A stretch of DNA of 58,261 nucleotides from a virus, in IMG/VR virus record IMGVR_UViG_3300033141_003435, positions 1 through 58,261 of that record; one strand, given 5' to 3'. Below, piece after piece: positions 23,764 through 32,150 of the stretch. Within the stretch, counting starts at the first letter, position 1. Each line of letters starts with the position of its first letter. The position numbers and the translations under genes were made by a program. The notes beneath the pieces were generated by a model. The model did not search any database. It was not told the DNA's origin and was given only the letters and a program-made list of their open reading frames with translations.

Positions 23764-24664
23764 TCTCCTCCTCCTCCTTCAAACCAGACAAATCACACGA
23801 TTTAGACCATAACTCTTTGTGCAACTTAGTCATACGCTTCTTCTCACTCGAAAGAAGGTAGCCCGTCGAAAAGAGATACTTCTGCTGAAGGGCAATAAGC
23901 TCCATAAACATCTCCTCAAGTTGTGACAGCTCACTCCCCTTCGAAAAGCCACCCAAGACATCTCTCCAAACAGCTAGACGAAATGAGTCCCAATGTCGAC
24001 AAACATCAAGTGAAGAAGGCAGCCTGAAGGTCGAATACGGCGCAACGAATCCGCCAAGATACATCGGTTCAAGTCGTTTGAATCCATGCGGATTCGTTAT
24101 CGGACTCAAAAGATGCTTCAGAAACAACGACCAGTTCTTCCACATCCCGGCCAACGCCTTCGCTTTGAGCCAAGTGCGCAGAGGCTCTTCATCCCCTTCA
24201 AGCACAGCTATTTGGACCGCCTTAGCCATCCCAGTCATAATCTCTCCAACACGAAACAGCTCGACCAACAACGGTCGTCCTTTCGCTTCACCTACCATCC
24301 ACAACACAGCCCAGAGCTTGCTATTCCCAACAAATTTAGTAAACTGGGCCTTGTCATCGACAACAACTCCCAACCGCCAACTCACCGGAATAAGCTCCCC
24401 AGAGGAAGTTCGCAGTGGACGCTTGTGCTGTGACAGTTGATCGAAGAGCAGCTCACAAACCATCCTTGGATCACCAAGACTCGCAAGCCACATATAGAAT
24501 TCTGCTCCTATCTGCCTTCCATCTCGAATTCCGAACTGTCGTTTGACTCCCTCTACTATACAGCTCTCATCTATCTCCTGCAAAGCCACTGCGTCCTCAC
24601 CTTCAGCTTCGTACATCAACCTCCAATGTCGTTCACTGTTCGCCAAGACTTTCACCTCTCTCAT
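23744..24664 (-). CDS. hypothetical protein downstream of the ubiquitin-like cassette
   Basis: About 306 residues from ATG 24664; GTG 24718 would extend it by 18 residues and increase the overlap with the JAB gene to 86 bases. Neither start has a good ribosome site. The protein is Trp- and Leu-rich and mostly helical (KLWAVLWMVGEAKGRPLLVEL, WKNWSLFLKHLLSP). No catalytic motif is seen. It shares the operon with the E1/E2/JAB genes and could be a target adaptor or effector. Confidence 0.5.
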   Translation of the reverse strand: MREVKVLANSERHWRLMYEAEGEDAVALQEIDESCIVEGVKRQFGIRDGRQIGAEFYMWLASLGDPRMVCELLFDQLSQHKRPLRTSSGELIPVSWRLGVVVDDKAQFTKFVGNSKLWAVLWMVGEAKGRPLLVELFRVGEIMTGMAKAVQIAVLEGDEEPLRTWLKAKALAGMWKNWSLFLKHLLSPITNPHGFKRLEPMYLGGFVAPYSTFRLPSSLDVCRHWDSFRLAVWRDVLGGFSKGSELSQLEEMFMELIALQQKYLFSTGYLLSSEKKRMTKLHKELWSKSCDLSGLKEEEESGEKTN

Positions 24665-25409
24665 TGAAGAGCGCGCAAGCAGGAGAAACAACTGAGAGCT
24701 TTTGGTTGGTGTACTCACATGTCAACACGCCGTCCCTTCCACTCACAGGAGTTGCATGACTGCACTCTCGACAAAACTTCCCTGGAGTCACCGTCCCCAA
24801 CTTTAGACTCTTCGCAACAGGAGCAACCAACTCTCTTGAGTCGAACTCAACCTTTGACACCTTTTCGTCGATCTCCTGTTTGAGAGCTGTTCTTTGTGAA
24901 GAAGACAACGTTGTACTGATGACCACCTTGATAGGAAGTGTATACGCTCCAAACTCAGCTTGTCCATCAATGCGAGCAAGGGCTTCTCCCCCTGTATTGA
25001 GAACCAACGACACAAACCACTCTCCGCACTTTCGCAAGTCTGCACAAGTCTTCTCGTCAATATCGCTCCAGAAGACCTCTCCATCTCCATGCGTATGCCA
25101 CCAAAACTTGAGCAACAACCCCTCATCATGACTTTTCTCATTCATCAAAGTCGCCTGGAGAGCAGCAACCTGCTCCGACTCAAGCTCCACATCAGCCAAC
25201 CCAGCTTTTTGCTCCAGCAGATAGAGCCTCTCAACACAAAGTCTTCCCTCTTCTGCTATCCTCAACTCACCCAAGCCGCTCACTTCATATGGAGCAACGT
25301 CCCTTGCGATAAAGAGCAGCTCATCCCACTGCTCTCTCGAAAGAACCAACCTCAATTTAGGCCCTTCGTAAGCGGCTGACACCTTCCCTCTTCCGTCTAA
25401 CTCTTCCAT
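24633..25409 (-). CDS. JAB/JAMM-domain metallopeptidase with zinc-binding tail (JAB-A)
   Basis: 258 residues, ATG behind GAGGAGGAACA. Glu42, then HTHGDGEVFWSDID at 105-118, gives the full JAMM zinc motif (E, HxHx7SxxD) of deubiquitinase-like peptidases. Residues 210-250 hold a Cys4 module (CRECSH, CEYT and PAC). Such enzymes cut ubiquitin-like proteins after the C-terminal Gly, maturing the precursor or removing the tag. It is the second of two JAB genes in the cassette. All metal ligands are present, so it should be active. Confidence 0.8.
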   Translation of the reverse strand: MEELDGRGKVSAAYEGPKLRLVLSREQWDELLFIARDVAPYEVSGLGELRIAEEGRLCVERLYLLEQKAGLADVELESEQVAALQATLMNEKSHDEGLLLKFWWHTHGDGEVFWSDIDEKTCADLRKCGEWFVSLVLNTGGEALARIDGQAEFGAYTLPIKVVISTTLSSSQRTALKQEIDEKVSKVEFDSRELVAPVAKSLKLGTVTPGKFCRECSHATPVSGRDGVLTCEYTNQKLSVVSPACALFNERGESLGEQ

Positions 25410-25422
25410 TGTTCCTCCTCAG

Positions 25423-26466
25423 TCATTTTTTCTTTCTCTTCCATAGGTGACATGCGGCGGCTCCAGCATATATGTCTCCAGGCTCAAGCGTCTCACCACG
25501 TGCCATCGCTTCATGAAATAACGTCCCCATTCTTTCGCAATGCGGCTTCTCTCGTTCATTGAAGTATCTGCACGTTCCACATGTTTCTCTTTCCCACTTC
25601 TTGGATTTTTCGGACTTTACTTTTTTCTTCGCTTCACCCTTCACATCATCGCTCTGCAGCTTCTTTGTCAACGTTTCAACAACCTTCTGCTGTTCAGAGC
25701 GAGTTTTGAACTCTCCGACTTTGCTCTCTCTAGGAAGAAACTGCGAACAAGCGGGGGCTGTAGGACGACGATGAGTATCTCGAACAGACTCTGAGTTGGT
25801 GCACAACCCTGTTAAGCTCCTACCAGTACTGTAATAAAAACACTCTTGACAACGATTCCTCCACCACTCCGATTCGCCTCTCCACTCTCGCAGCGCCCAA
25901 CGCCTTCTTGGTTCTTCGTCGACTTCTCTCGGAGACAATTGAAGCTTTCGTACCATCTTACGCAACTGCTCCTGACGCCTTTCGCTTAACTCGGATGAGA
26001 AAGAGAGCTTCAAGTTGTCGACCTTCAACCTTCCGTATCCTTCATCGACATCAAGACGCAACTTATATTCTTGAGATGTGTTCAACACCAACGAAAGAAA
26101 CCAACCTCCACTACTGACCAACGCTCTTATTGTCGACTCGTCCGTCCCAGACCAAAATGCGCCCATCCTTCCGTGCGAATGCCACCAAAACTTCAACTCC
26201 TCCGACTCATCGTGTTCGTGGATATACTTCGCTATTGCTTCACCATCCAGTGTTGAATGAGTAGTCGAGCACCGCTGAGGGAACAAAAGCCAGTCGTAGA
26301 CAACCAGTTTGTGATCATCCTCAACACGTACCTTCCCCAGTCCACTCAACTCGTCGGGCAACACCTCCTTTGACAAAAACAGAATTTCTTCCCATATCCG
26401 ATTCGACATGCTCACTTCTACTTCAAACTCAACGTCGAGCAACAAATCCTTCCCGTCTTTTCTCAT
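25423..26466 (-). CDS. JAB/JAMM-domain metallopeptidase with two zinc-binding modules (JAB-B)
   Basis: 347 residues, ATG after GGAGGTTGATGA. Glu39 and HSHGRMGAFWSGTD at 96-109 form a complete JAMM motif. The tail has two Cys modules: CQECFYY...C...PAC near 205-240 and CGTCRYF...C...AAC near 295-340, joined by a Lys/Glu-rich linker. It is a paralogue of JAB-A with the same N-terminal pattern (SGLG then FWWH). Two JAB enzymes in one cassette suggest separate precursor processing and deconjugation roles. Confidence 0.8.
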   Translation of the reverse strand: MRKDGKDLLLDVEFEVEVSMSNRIWEEILFLSKEVLPDELSGLGKVRVEDDHKLVVYDWLLFPQRCSTTHSTLDGEAIAKYIHEHDESEELKFWWHSHGRMGAFWSGTDESTIRALVSSGGWFLSLVLNTSQEYKLRLDVDEGYGRLKVDNLKLSFSSELSERRQEQLRKMVRKLQLSPREVDEEPRRRWALREWRGESEWWRNRCQECFYYSTGRSLTGLCTNSESVRDTHRRPTAPACSQFLPRESKVGEFKTRSEQQKVVETLTKKLQSDDVKGEAKKKVKSEKSKKWERETCGTCRYFNEREKPHCERMGTLFHEAMARGETLEPGDIYAGAAACHLWKRKKK

Positions 26467-26469
26467 TCA

Positions 26470-27129
26470 TCAACCTCCTGTCACAGACTCTATCGTTGGA
26501 GTATGCATTGACGCTACAAATGTCATCTGCTCTCCCGACTTTAAGTATCCTCGCACAGCCCTCACCACCAAAGCCGCTACCAAAAAAGCCACGTCGATGA
26601 TTGCTCTTGCTGTACAAGGCAACTCTGCTGCATCCTTATCTTCAAACAAAGTCGTCTCATATGCTGTGATTCCATCTACATCACAAGGGTTGAAAGCGAT
26701 GACCTTTACGTTCTCACCCCCTATTCGACCGTCGACAAAAAGACGAACAGCTGGATTCAACCGCGCCTTCTCCCAAATCTTCTTTCTCACTTCCATCTTG
26801 TCCACGGCAGCGATGACTACCCCTTCGAGTTCCGACCCCTCCCAGTACTTCTCAATCGGACTTATCTTCGCCTCTCCCATCCCTAAGAGAATGTCGGCAA
26901 GGGCAACCGCCTTATTGCTTCCAATGTCTTCAATCCTGAAGAGCTGATTTGGGGTGTTGTGCTCTTCAACTTTGTCTCCGTCCCAAAGCTCCAATCGCTC
27001 CACCCCGAGTTTCACCAAGCCCAAAGTCGTCCAGCTTCCAATTCCGCCGCAACCAATCACCGTCACCTTCACTCCCTTTAGCTTGGCGGGCTCTAAGAAA
27101 TCCATCTGACGCCAATATCTCGTCTCCAT
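26470..27129 (-). CDS. E1/ThiF-like ubiquitin-activating adenylyltransferase
   Basis: 219 residues; ATG 27129 shares its A with the stop of the E2-like gene. VTVIGCGGIGSWTTLGL (nucleotide loop at 26-31), LWDGDKVEEHN (Asp50/52), NQLFR and IGSNKA, then VVIAAVDKME (Asp110), are the ordered ATP-binding motifs of ThiF/MoeB/E1 enzymes. Cys172 in LPCTAR is placed like the E1 thioester cysteine. The enzyme would adenylate the C-terminus of the beta-grasp protein encoded two genes upstream. It is short, lacking extra E1 domains, like ThiF in bacterial Bil and PRTRC cassettes. Confidence 0.82.
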   Translation of the reverse strand: METRYWRQMDFLEPAKLKGVKVTVIGCGGIGSWTTLGLVKLGVERLELWDGDKVEEHNTPNQLFRIEDIGSNKAVALADILLGMGEAKISPIEKYWEGSELEGVVIAAVDKMEVRKKIWEKARLNPAVRLFVDGRIGGENVKVIAFNPCDVDGITAYETTLFEDKDAAELPCTARAIIDVAFLVAALVVRAVRGYLKSGEQMTFVASMHTPTIESVTGG

Positions 27130-28472
27130 CACGCACCTCCAACTTCAGGAGACGGAAGCTCCTCACCCGTCCAATTTTTCCACAGCACATTCAACCTTGT
27201 GAAGCAATCACCGTAGTTGTATGAGTTCAAAAAGTTCCAGATCAACTGCACCAACATCAAGAAATTCCACTCCTTCAACAGCTTAAGGGCCGCACCTCTG
27301 ATGTTACCCCAACAAATGCTCTGACCAGCCGTAGGCTTGCCGCTAACGTGCGGATGTTGGTAAGAACTTCTCTTCCCGTAGCGCAAATTCTCCAAAGCTA
27401 TTTGAGCATCTCCTCTAAACAGCTTCAAAATGATACGAAACTCTCCAATTTCTACCATACGTTGCTCTACCTTCCTAACCCCCCGGTTCTGCACTTCGTA
27501 ACGATAACACAACTTTGCTGGAACCGTATCTACCACCAGACCGCCATCCAAGAAGCGAATAGCTCTCACAAACTTCAGCGCTGCTATCTCTTGCAACTGC
27601 TGTTGTGCCACCTCAGAAATCTTCGCTCTAGACTGTGAAGCAGCCTTAATAGCATTGACAGCACTCTCTAACGTAGCCTCTGCTTCCAACACCGCTCTCA
27701 TCGCCTGCTCAGAGACAGTAGCATCAACGTTGCTTCGATGAAACAACCGCACCCGTGCAAGAATCGCTTGCTGTACTGTTTCCCTTGTATGTGTAGTGCC
27801 AAAAGCCCTCATACGCTGCACAATCTCCTCAAGTCTAGCGCCCATCTCTTCGTCAGGATTCACCAACCGCTGCTCCAAAGCCCGAAGGTGTTCCGTGAAA
27901 AACTGAGACGCCTTGACTTGTGCGACAGTCTCAACAAACTCTTGAAACTTAGTGTTCAGCGTATTTCTTCCCTGCACGATCGCTCTTCTAAGCTCGTCAA
28001 ATCTCCGCTCTAACCCGGTAGCCAGCATCTGAGCAAACGCCTCCTCATCCCGTCGTGTCATCTTCTTCAACACTTGCTCCCGATGCTCCATCAGGTTGAA
28101 CGCCTGTACTTCCAACTCCTCAACATCCTTCAGTTGGGCGGCTCGTCCTCCTCTTCTAACTTGAGAGACCTGTTGCTCCTCATCCGTTTGTGATTGCGAC
28201 TGAGTTCTGTCCAACGCTCCTTCAGGAATCGAAATGGTTGCTACTTCTCCCTCTTCCACTCTAGTTGATCCGTATCCTGCTTGATTCAACGCTTCCAATA
28301 CCTGCTCTCGATACTCCTCAGGACACTCAAGAACATTAACGCGATACACAACGGGCAAGCCTGAGAGGTTGACTCTTGTAATATCCCCCGAAAAAGGGAT
28401 TCTTACCCATTGAGCATCCTGCTCTGCAGGTTGGCCAGAGCTTTGTCTAGCCGTTGGAGGTCGTTGACTCAT
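27129..28472 (-). CDS. E2-like conjugating protein with long helical N-terminal region
   Basis: 447 residues. Residues 20-85 are a small alpha/beta segment; 105-300 are a long charged helical region. Residues about 300-447 resemble a UBC/RWD-type E2 domain: beta strands followed by HPHVS at 373-377 and GQSICWGN with Cys387, echoing the HPN...G.ICL active-site region of E2 enzymes. The stop overlaps the start of the E1-like gene. PRTRC-type cassettes carry an E2-like protein with a similar GxxCxG motif. The E2 assignment depends on this motif and neighbours. Confidence 0.65.
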   Translation of the reverse strand: MSQRPPTARQSSGQPAEQDAQWVRIPFSGDITRVNLSGLPVVYRVNVLECPEEYREQVLEALNQAGYGSTRVEEGEVATISIPEGALDRTQSQSQTDEEQQVSQVRRGGRAAQLKDVEELEVQAFNLMEHREQVLKKMTRRDEEAFAQMLATGLERRFDELRRAIVQGRNTLNTKFQEFVETVAQVKASQFFTEHLRALEQRLVNPDEEMGARLEEIVQRMRAFGTTHTRETVQQAILARVRLFHRSNVDATVSEQAMRAVLEAEATLESAVNAIKAASQSRAKISEVAQQQLQEIAALKFVRAIRFLDGGLVVDTVPAKLCYRYEVQNRGVRKVEQRMVEIGEFRIILKLFRGDAQIALENLRYGKRSSYQHPHVSGKPTAGQSICWGNIRGAALKLLKEWNFLMLVQLIWNFLNSYNYGDCFTRLNVLWKNWTGEELPSPEVGGA

Positions 28473-28484
28473 TTGCTCCAGCGA

Positions 28485-28751
28485 TCAGCTTCCAGCAGCT
28501 ATCCTCGGCACTGACACAACAGCGTCTCCAGGGTACACCATCATGTCTTCAGTTACCCTCTGACCGTTGACGAAATACTCCATGTTGGAGCGAAGCGATC
28601 CCTCCTCGATCAGCTGTCGAATGCTCCGACTTTCCTCATTTGGAGGAAGACTGATCTGCTTGGGTCGTCGACCCAACTCCGCAACCTTGATAGGCCGTCT
28701 TGCTGGAGTTGCTTCGTTAACAACCTCAGGTTCTCTTCTTTCGTCCGTCAT
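28485..28751 (-). CDS. ubiquitin-like beta-grasp modifier
   Basis: 88 residues, ATG behind AGGAGGAG. Residues 18-85 fit a MoaD/ThiS/ubiquitin-like beta-grasp: IKVAELG and KQISLP strands, SIRQLIEEG helix, YFVNGQRVTED, and MVYPGDAVVSVP, the typical GD turn near the end. The C-terminus is AAGS instead of GG, so removal of one Ser would expose Gly. It is the first gene after the repeated promoter element and heads the E2, E1, JAB, JAB operon. The disordered N-terminal 18 residues are unlike ThiS. Confidence 0.72.
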   Translation of the reverse strand: MTDERREPEVVNEATPARRPIKVAELGRRPKQISLPPNEESRSIRQLIEEGSLRSNMEYFVNGQRVTEDMMVYPGDAVVSVPRIAAGS

Positions 28752-28766
28752 TTGACTCCTCCTTTC

Positions 28767-28808
28767 TTTCCATTATTTTTATTATAATTCTGCAAAATCC
28801 TTCGAAAA
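28767..28808 (-). promoter_or_regulatory. repeated promoter element, copy 1 (drives ubiquitin-like operon)
   Basis: Minus strand: TTCGAAGGATTTTGCAGAAT then TATAAT (28781-28786) and AAAAATAATGGAA. It is one of five near-identical copies in the window. The upstream half is also the end of the preceding gene (codons for FSKDFAEL and stop). Transcription would start about 20-25 bases before the modifier gene start codon. Confidence 0.65.
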
Positions 28809-29081
28809 CTGTTGCTGCAAATCACGCAAAATCTTGTCTACGTCCTGAGCTAGCTGCTCCTCGTCTGGCGATCGCATCGGCTCCTCCTCAACACCCAACA
28901 ACCCCAAAGCAATCTTGATTCCTTGAGCCAACGCTCCTGATAGCATTCTAAGCTCTTGTCCATTGTCACTATCTTGAAACATACTGTTGATTCGCTCGTA
29001 GACAAGGCGCATATACTGCATCTTCTGCACTCGTTTGAGCAAATCAGTGTTAGCGTCTTCTAACTTGTCAAGTATGTTCAT
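28782..29081 (-). CDS. hypothetical helical protein upstream of the ubiquitin-like operon
   Basis: 99 residues from ATG 29081 (AGGAGGTGGAAACG upstream). Mostly helical: LEDANTDLLKRVQKMQYMRL, an Ala/Gly-rich central helix and an acidic C-terminal helix. No family recognised. Its last codons coincide with a copy of the repeated promoter element. Confidence 0.55.
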   Translation of the reverse strand: MNILDKLEDANTDLLKRVQKMQYMRLVYERINSMFQDSDNGQELRMLSGALAQGIKIALGLLGVEEEPMRSPDEEQLAQDVDKILRDLQQQFSKDFAEL

Positions 29082-29674
29082 CGTTTCCACCTCCTTCTTC
29101 TGCGAAGTTTAGGACGAAGCTTTGTCTGAAGCTCCTCTTCAACCATCTGCACCAGACGATCCCACTTCATCTCCGTCATACTCGCCAACTTAAAGCGAAT
29201 CACATCTCTAATCCGCCAAAGTGCGTCACTGTAGCTGATCTTGTTGCTTCTCACTCCTGTCACAAGACGTATAGCCTCTTGCACAACAGGATTCGCAAAA
29301 CATCTTCCGTAGCGCATATCACAAAAAGCCTGCTCCTCAGGAGGAACTGCTCCAGATAGATGCACCAAACAAGTGTCGCACATCTCACCCTTCACAATCT
29401 GCAAAGTGCAAAATGCGTTGAACTCAACGCTCATAAGCGCTTCCTCCAACAACCGCCACTCCCGATAAGTGAGCGTACGACGATTAAAGAGAAGCATCGA
29501 CAAAATTCCAAACTTCTCTGCTTCATAGAATAACGCCACCTCTGGAAAGGGATATTTCATCAACATTTTTATCATTCTCCGTGGAAACTCTACTCTCCAG
29601 CTCCCTGTTATCGGAGCGACATTGCCTCGAAACCTGTACCAAGAGTGCAACAGCGCCTTCTCCTCACTACTCAT
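29078..29674 (-). CDS. hypothetical protein with Cys cluster
   Basis: About 198 residues. ATG 29674 is preferred to ATG 29692, which would lie at the predicted transcription start. FRGNVAPITGSWRVEFPRR opens the domain; residues 95-130 contain CDTC, FCDMRYGRC and several other Cys likely to bind metal. The C-terminus is very basic (RPKLRRRRRWKR). It is co-transcribed from promoter copy 2. Function unknown. Confidence 0.55.
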   Translation of the reverse strand: MSSEEKALLHSWYRFRGNVAPITGSWRVEFPRRMIKMLMKYPFPEVALFYEAEKFGILSMLLFNRRTLTYREWRLLEEALMSVEFNAFCTLQIVKGEMCDTCLVHLSGAVPPEEQAFCDMRYGRCFANPVVQEAIRLVTGVRSNKISYSDALWRIRDVIRFKLASMTEMKWDRLVQMVEEELQTKLRPKLRRRRRWKR

Positions 29675-29689
29675 CTCTTTTTTCCCTTC

Positions 29690-29730
29690 CATTATTTTTA
29701 TTATAATTCTGCAGAATCCTTCGGAAAGAA
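29690..29730 (-). promoter_or_regulatory. repeated promoter element, copy 2
   Basis: Minus strand TTTCCGAAGGATTCTGCAGA, then ATTATAATAAAAATAATGG; the -10 is at 29700-29705. It lies between a small coiled-coil gene and the gene ending at 29078. The ATG inside the element is probably not the translation start. Confidence 0.7.
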
Positions 29731-29737
29731 TGTCGTC

Positions 29738-29917
29738 TCACTTCCCTTTGGCCTTCTCACGCTCGAATCGCCTCAACTTGCGCTGTAGACTGTCGATTTT
29801 CGTTTGCTTCTCCCTCACACTGTTTGAGAGCTTCTTTATCTGAGTCATCAATTCTGCCCTTTCCTTCCTCAAACGAGAAAGCTCTCCCCTATGAAACACC
29901 CTTTCAAAAATGCTCAC
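29738..29917 (-). CDS. 59-residue coiled-coil protein
   Basis: A GTG at 29917 with AGGAGG upstream opens 59 codons to TGA at 29738. The product is a nearly continuous charged helix (LSRLRKERAELMTQIKKLS, then REKQTKIDSLQRKLRR) with heptad leucines. It follows the SbcC-like gene within 15 bases. Function unknown; oligomerisation or partner binding is likely. Confidence 0.6.
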   Translation of the reverse strand: MSIFERVFHRGELSRLRKERAELMTQIKKLSNSVREKQTKIDSLQRKLRRFEREKAKGK

Positions 29918-29931
29918 TAGTCATCCTCCTT

Positions 29932-31707
29932 TCAGACAACTCTACTTACTCCTCCCGATTTTCTGACGCGTATCACATTGTCAAAGAAGTCTCCCATCTC
30001 TGACATATGAGAGATGACATAGACAGCCTTCTCTCTTGCGAACTCCTGGAGGAGCGTTACAAGTCTCTCTACTCCCGCCTTGTCCAACGCCTCAAACACC
30101 TCATCCAAAATAAGTAGATTCACCTGCGTGTGAGAACGTCTGCTTATCAAATCGTGCAGCGCCAACAACACAACTACATCCGCTCGGCGCTTCTCGCCTC
30201 CAGAACAACCTACGTAAGAGTCGGAGGCACTTTGTTCTCGCACAACAACCGAGAGCTTATCGCGTATCTGACCAGCTTTAGTTTCGCTCGTGCTGCGAAA
30301 TTCTACACTTATCTTTCCATCTGTCAAAAGATTGCTGTATCGAACTGCGGATTCATTCAACATCGGTACAACACTGTCGAGAAGCATCGATTTGATGCCC
30401 CTGTTTCCAAAGCCCTCAACCCAAAAGTTGAGATGCGTAAGACGCTCACCGATGCTCTCTAACTCAACCTGCGCCTCTTTCAACTCCTTCACCAATTTGC
30501 GCTTCTCCTTAGTGCGCTCCCTCATACGATTGCGCAACTCCCTCAACACTCTACGATTCGCCTCAAGAGACGCTTCAGTCGCCTTCAAAGCACCTTGCTC
30601 CGCCAATTGAGCCTCAAACTCACCAACAATGCGCCTCACTTCAACAACCTCAGATGACAACTTTTGCTCCTCTCTTTTGAGACTGCTTGTAGCCTCAACA
30701 GACTGCTTCAAAAGCTCTTCCAACGACGCCTTCTTCTCTTCAAGCAGTCGTATAACACCAGCAATTCCGCTCTCTGTCACCTTCTGTCCACAAGTAGGGC
30801 AGACACCTCCAACCCTCTTGCACTTCGCTTCTAAATCGCTCCCAACACTCCGAAGTTCGCGCTCAGTCTGCCGCACTTTCATATCCTCTCGTTGTAGAGT
30901 GTCAGATGCCTTACGCCACTCATCCTCAAGCTTGTTTCGACGTTCTCGCATCTCCTCAAGACGCTGAAGGTCGATCGCCTTCTTCGACTCTTCGGCGACC
31001 CGCTCCGCCAACTCTTGAGTCTCAACTTCCAGTTTTCTCAACTGACTTTCTTCGTCAGCGATGACTTTCATCAGCAACGAACGCCTCTCCTCAAGTCTCA
31101 CTTTGTCTCGCTCCAACTTCGCTGCTTCCGCCTGCACGTCTGACACAGCCACTCTCACATTCTGTCTTGACTCCTCCAACCATTCCAATTGCAAGATGTC
31201 ATCAAGAACCGCTTTCTTCTCACTATCTCCCACCTGTGTGAAACGATAAGGAAGCCCTTGCGGAAAGTAGACGCTATTTGTGAAGACTTGAAACGTCATG
31301 CCCAAAATGTCTCGAATTTTCGCATCTGTAGCCTGCATAGTTGGCATCGTGATGTTATGACTTCCTCTTTTGAAGCTAACGCCTGCGGGAAATCTTGAAC
31401 GACACACAGAAAACGGAGTTTCATCCACGCTAAAAGTCACCTCGACAAAGCAGCGTGGAGAATCTTCGTCTCCTTCAAGAAGAGAGTCACGACGTACAAC
31501 ATCATCGGCTGCCACGCCTCGAATCGTACGACCGTACAGTGCCCAACACAACGCCTCCCAAATTGCGCTTTTTCCCGCCCCATTAGAGTCTGCCACACTT
31601 CCCTCAACCTCTCCGACAACGTAAAACAAGCCAGACTGCGGGATAGATAGCTCCAGCTCTTCAAACGACATAAAGTTCTTGGCTTTGATTTTGTGAAACG
31701 TTATCAA
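29932..31707 (-). CDS. SbcC / T4 gp46-like recombination exonuclease ATPase subunit
   Basis: 591 residues with a TTG start behind TAGGAG. N-terminal ATPase half: KAKNFMSFEELEL and Walker A SNGAGKSAIWEAL. A long coiled coil (about 180-450) is interrupted by the zinc-hook VCPTCGQKV near residue 295. The C-terminal half has the CSGGEKRRADVVVLLALHDL signature and Walker B LLILDEVFEALD. Together with the SbcD-like gene nearby it forms the Mre11-Rad50-type nuclease that resects ends for recombination-dependent replication. Confidence 0.9.
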   Translation of the reverse strand: MITFHKIKAKNFMSFEELELSIPQSGLFYVVGEVEGSVADSNGAGKSAIWEALCWALYGRTIRGVAADDVVRRDSLLEGDEDSPRCFVEVTFSVDETPFSVCRSRFPAGVSFKRGSHNITMPTMQATDAKIRDILGMTFQVFTNSVYFPQGLPYRFTQVGDSEKKAVLDDILQLEWLEESRQNVRVAVSDVQAEAAKLERDKVRLEERRSLLMKVIADEESQLRKLEVETQELAERVAEESKKAIDLQRLEEMRERRNKLEDEWRKASDTLQREDMKVRQTERELRSVGSDLEAKCKRVGGVCPTCGQKVTESGIAGVIRLLEEKKASLEELLKQSVEATSSLKREEQKLSSEVVEVRRIVGEFEAQLAEQGALKATEASLEANRRVLRELRNRMRERTKEKRKLVKELKEAQVELESIGERLTHLNFWVEGFGNRGIKSMLLDSVVPMLNESAVRYSNLLTDGKISVEFRSTSETKAGQIRDKLSVVVREQSASDSYVGCSGGEKRRADVVVLLALHDLISRRSHTQVNLLILDEVFEALDKAGVERLVTLLQEFAREKAVYVISHMSEMGDFFDNVIRVRKSGGVSRVV

Positions 31708-31718
31708 CAGTCAAGCTC

Positions 31719-31907
31719 CTACACAAGCGTAAATGCAATCCCTCTCCGATCAGCTTCCTTCTCTGCATACGCTTGTGCGTCCTGCTGAGACTTAAATCGA
31801 GCTAAAACAACACTGCTTCCCACCTCCTCACACACCAACAACACCCTGTAGCGCAGCGCCCATACCTCTTCCATCACGTCCACCTTGATACGATGCTTAG
31901 ACTTCAT
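31719..31907 (-). CDS. small hypothetical protein
   Basis: 62 residues, ATG after GGAGTGAGCA. It shows a beta-beta-alpha pattern: YRVLLVCEEVGSSVVLARF, then SQQDAQAYAEKEADRRG and a final strand. Such short proteins resemble phage DUF2188-like folds, but identity is uncertain. Confidence 0.5.
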   Translation of the reverse strand: MKSKHRIKVDVMEEVWALRYRVLLVCEEVGSSVVLARFKSQQDAQAYAEKEADRRGIAFTLV

Positions 31908-31910
31908 TGC

Positions 31911-32150
31911 TCACTCCTCAACTTCATAGACAACATTAAGTTGTCGAAAAGTAAAATGCGTTCCGCAATCAGGACACACTGTAATGACTTCTTTAAGAAG
32001 ATGAAGCTCGCGATCCTTACAATTCGGACAGACAATGACACAATTCTCTTCTTCAACACACACTACTTCTACGTTTTCAACGGGGCGCATCGCATCGCCA
32101 AATCTTCTCAAAAACGCCTCTTCCTGACTTTTAATGCGAAGTTTGCTCAC
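31911..32150 (-). CDS. zinc-ribbon protein
   Basis: 79 residues, GTG start behind GGAGGGAGAG, overlapping the SbcD-like stop. CPNCKDRE and CPDCGTHF form a Cys4 zinc ribbon in the C-terminal half. It lies between the two subunits of the exonuclease and may act in transcription or recombination. Not further identified. Confidence 0.55.
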   Translation of the reverse strand: MSKLRIKSQEEAFLRRFGDAMRPVENVEVVCVEEENCVIVCPNCKDRELHLLKEVITVCPDCGTHFTFRQLNVVYEVEE

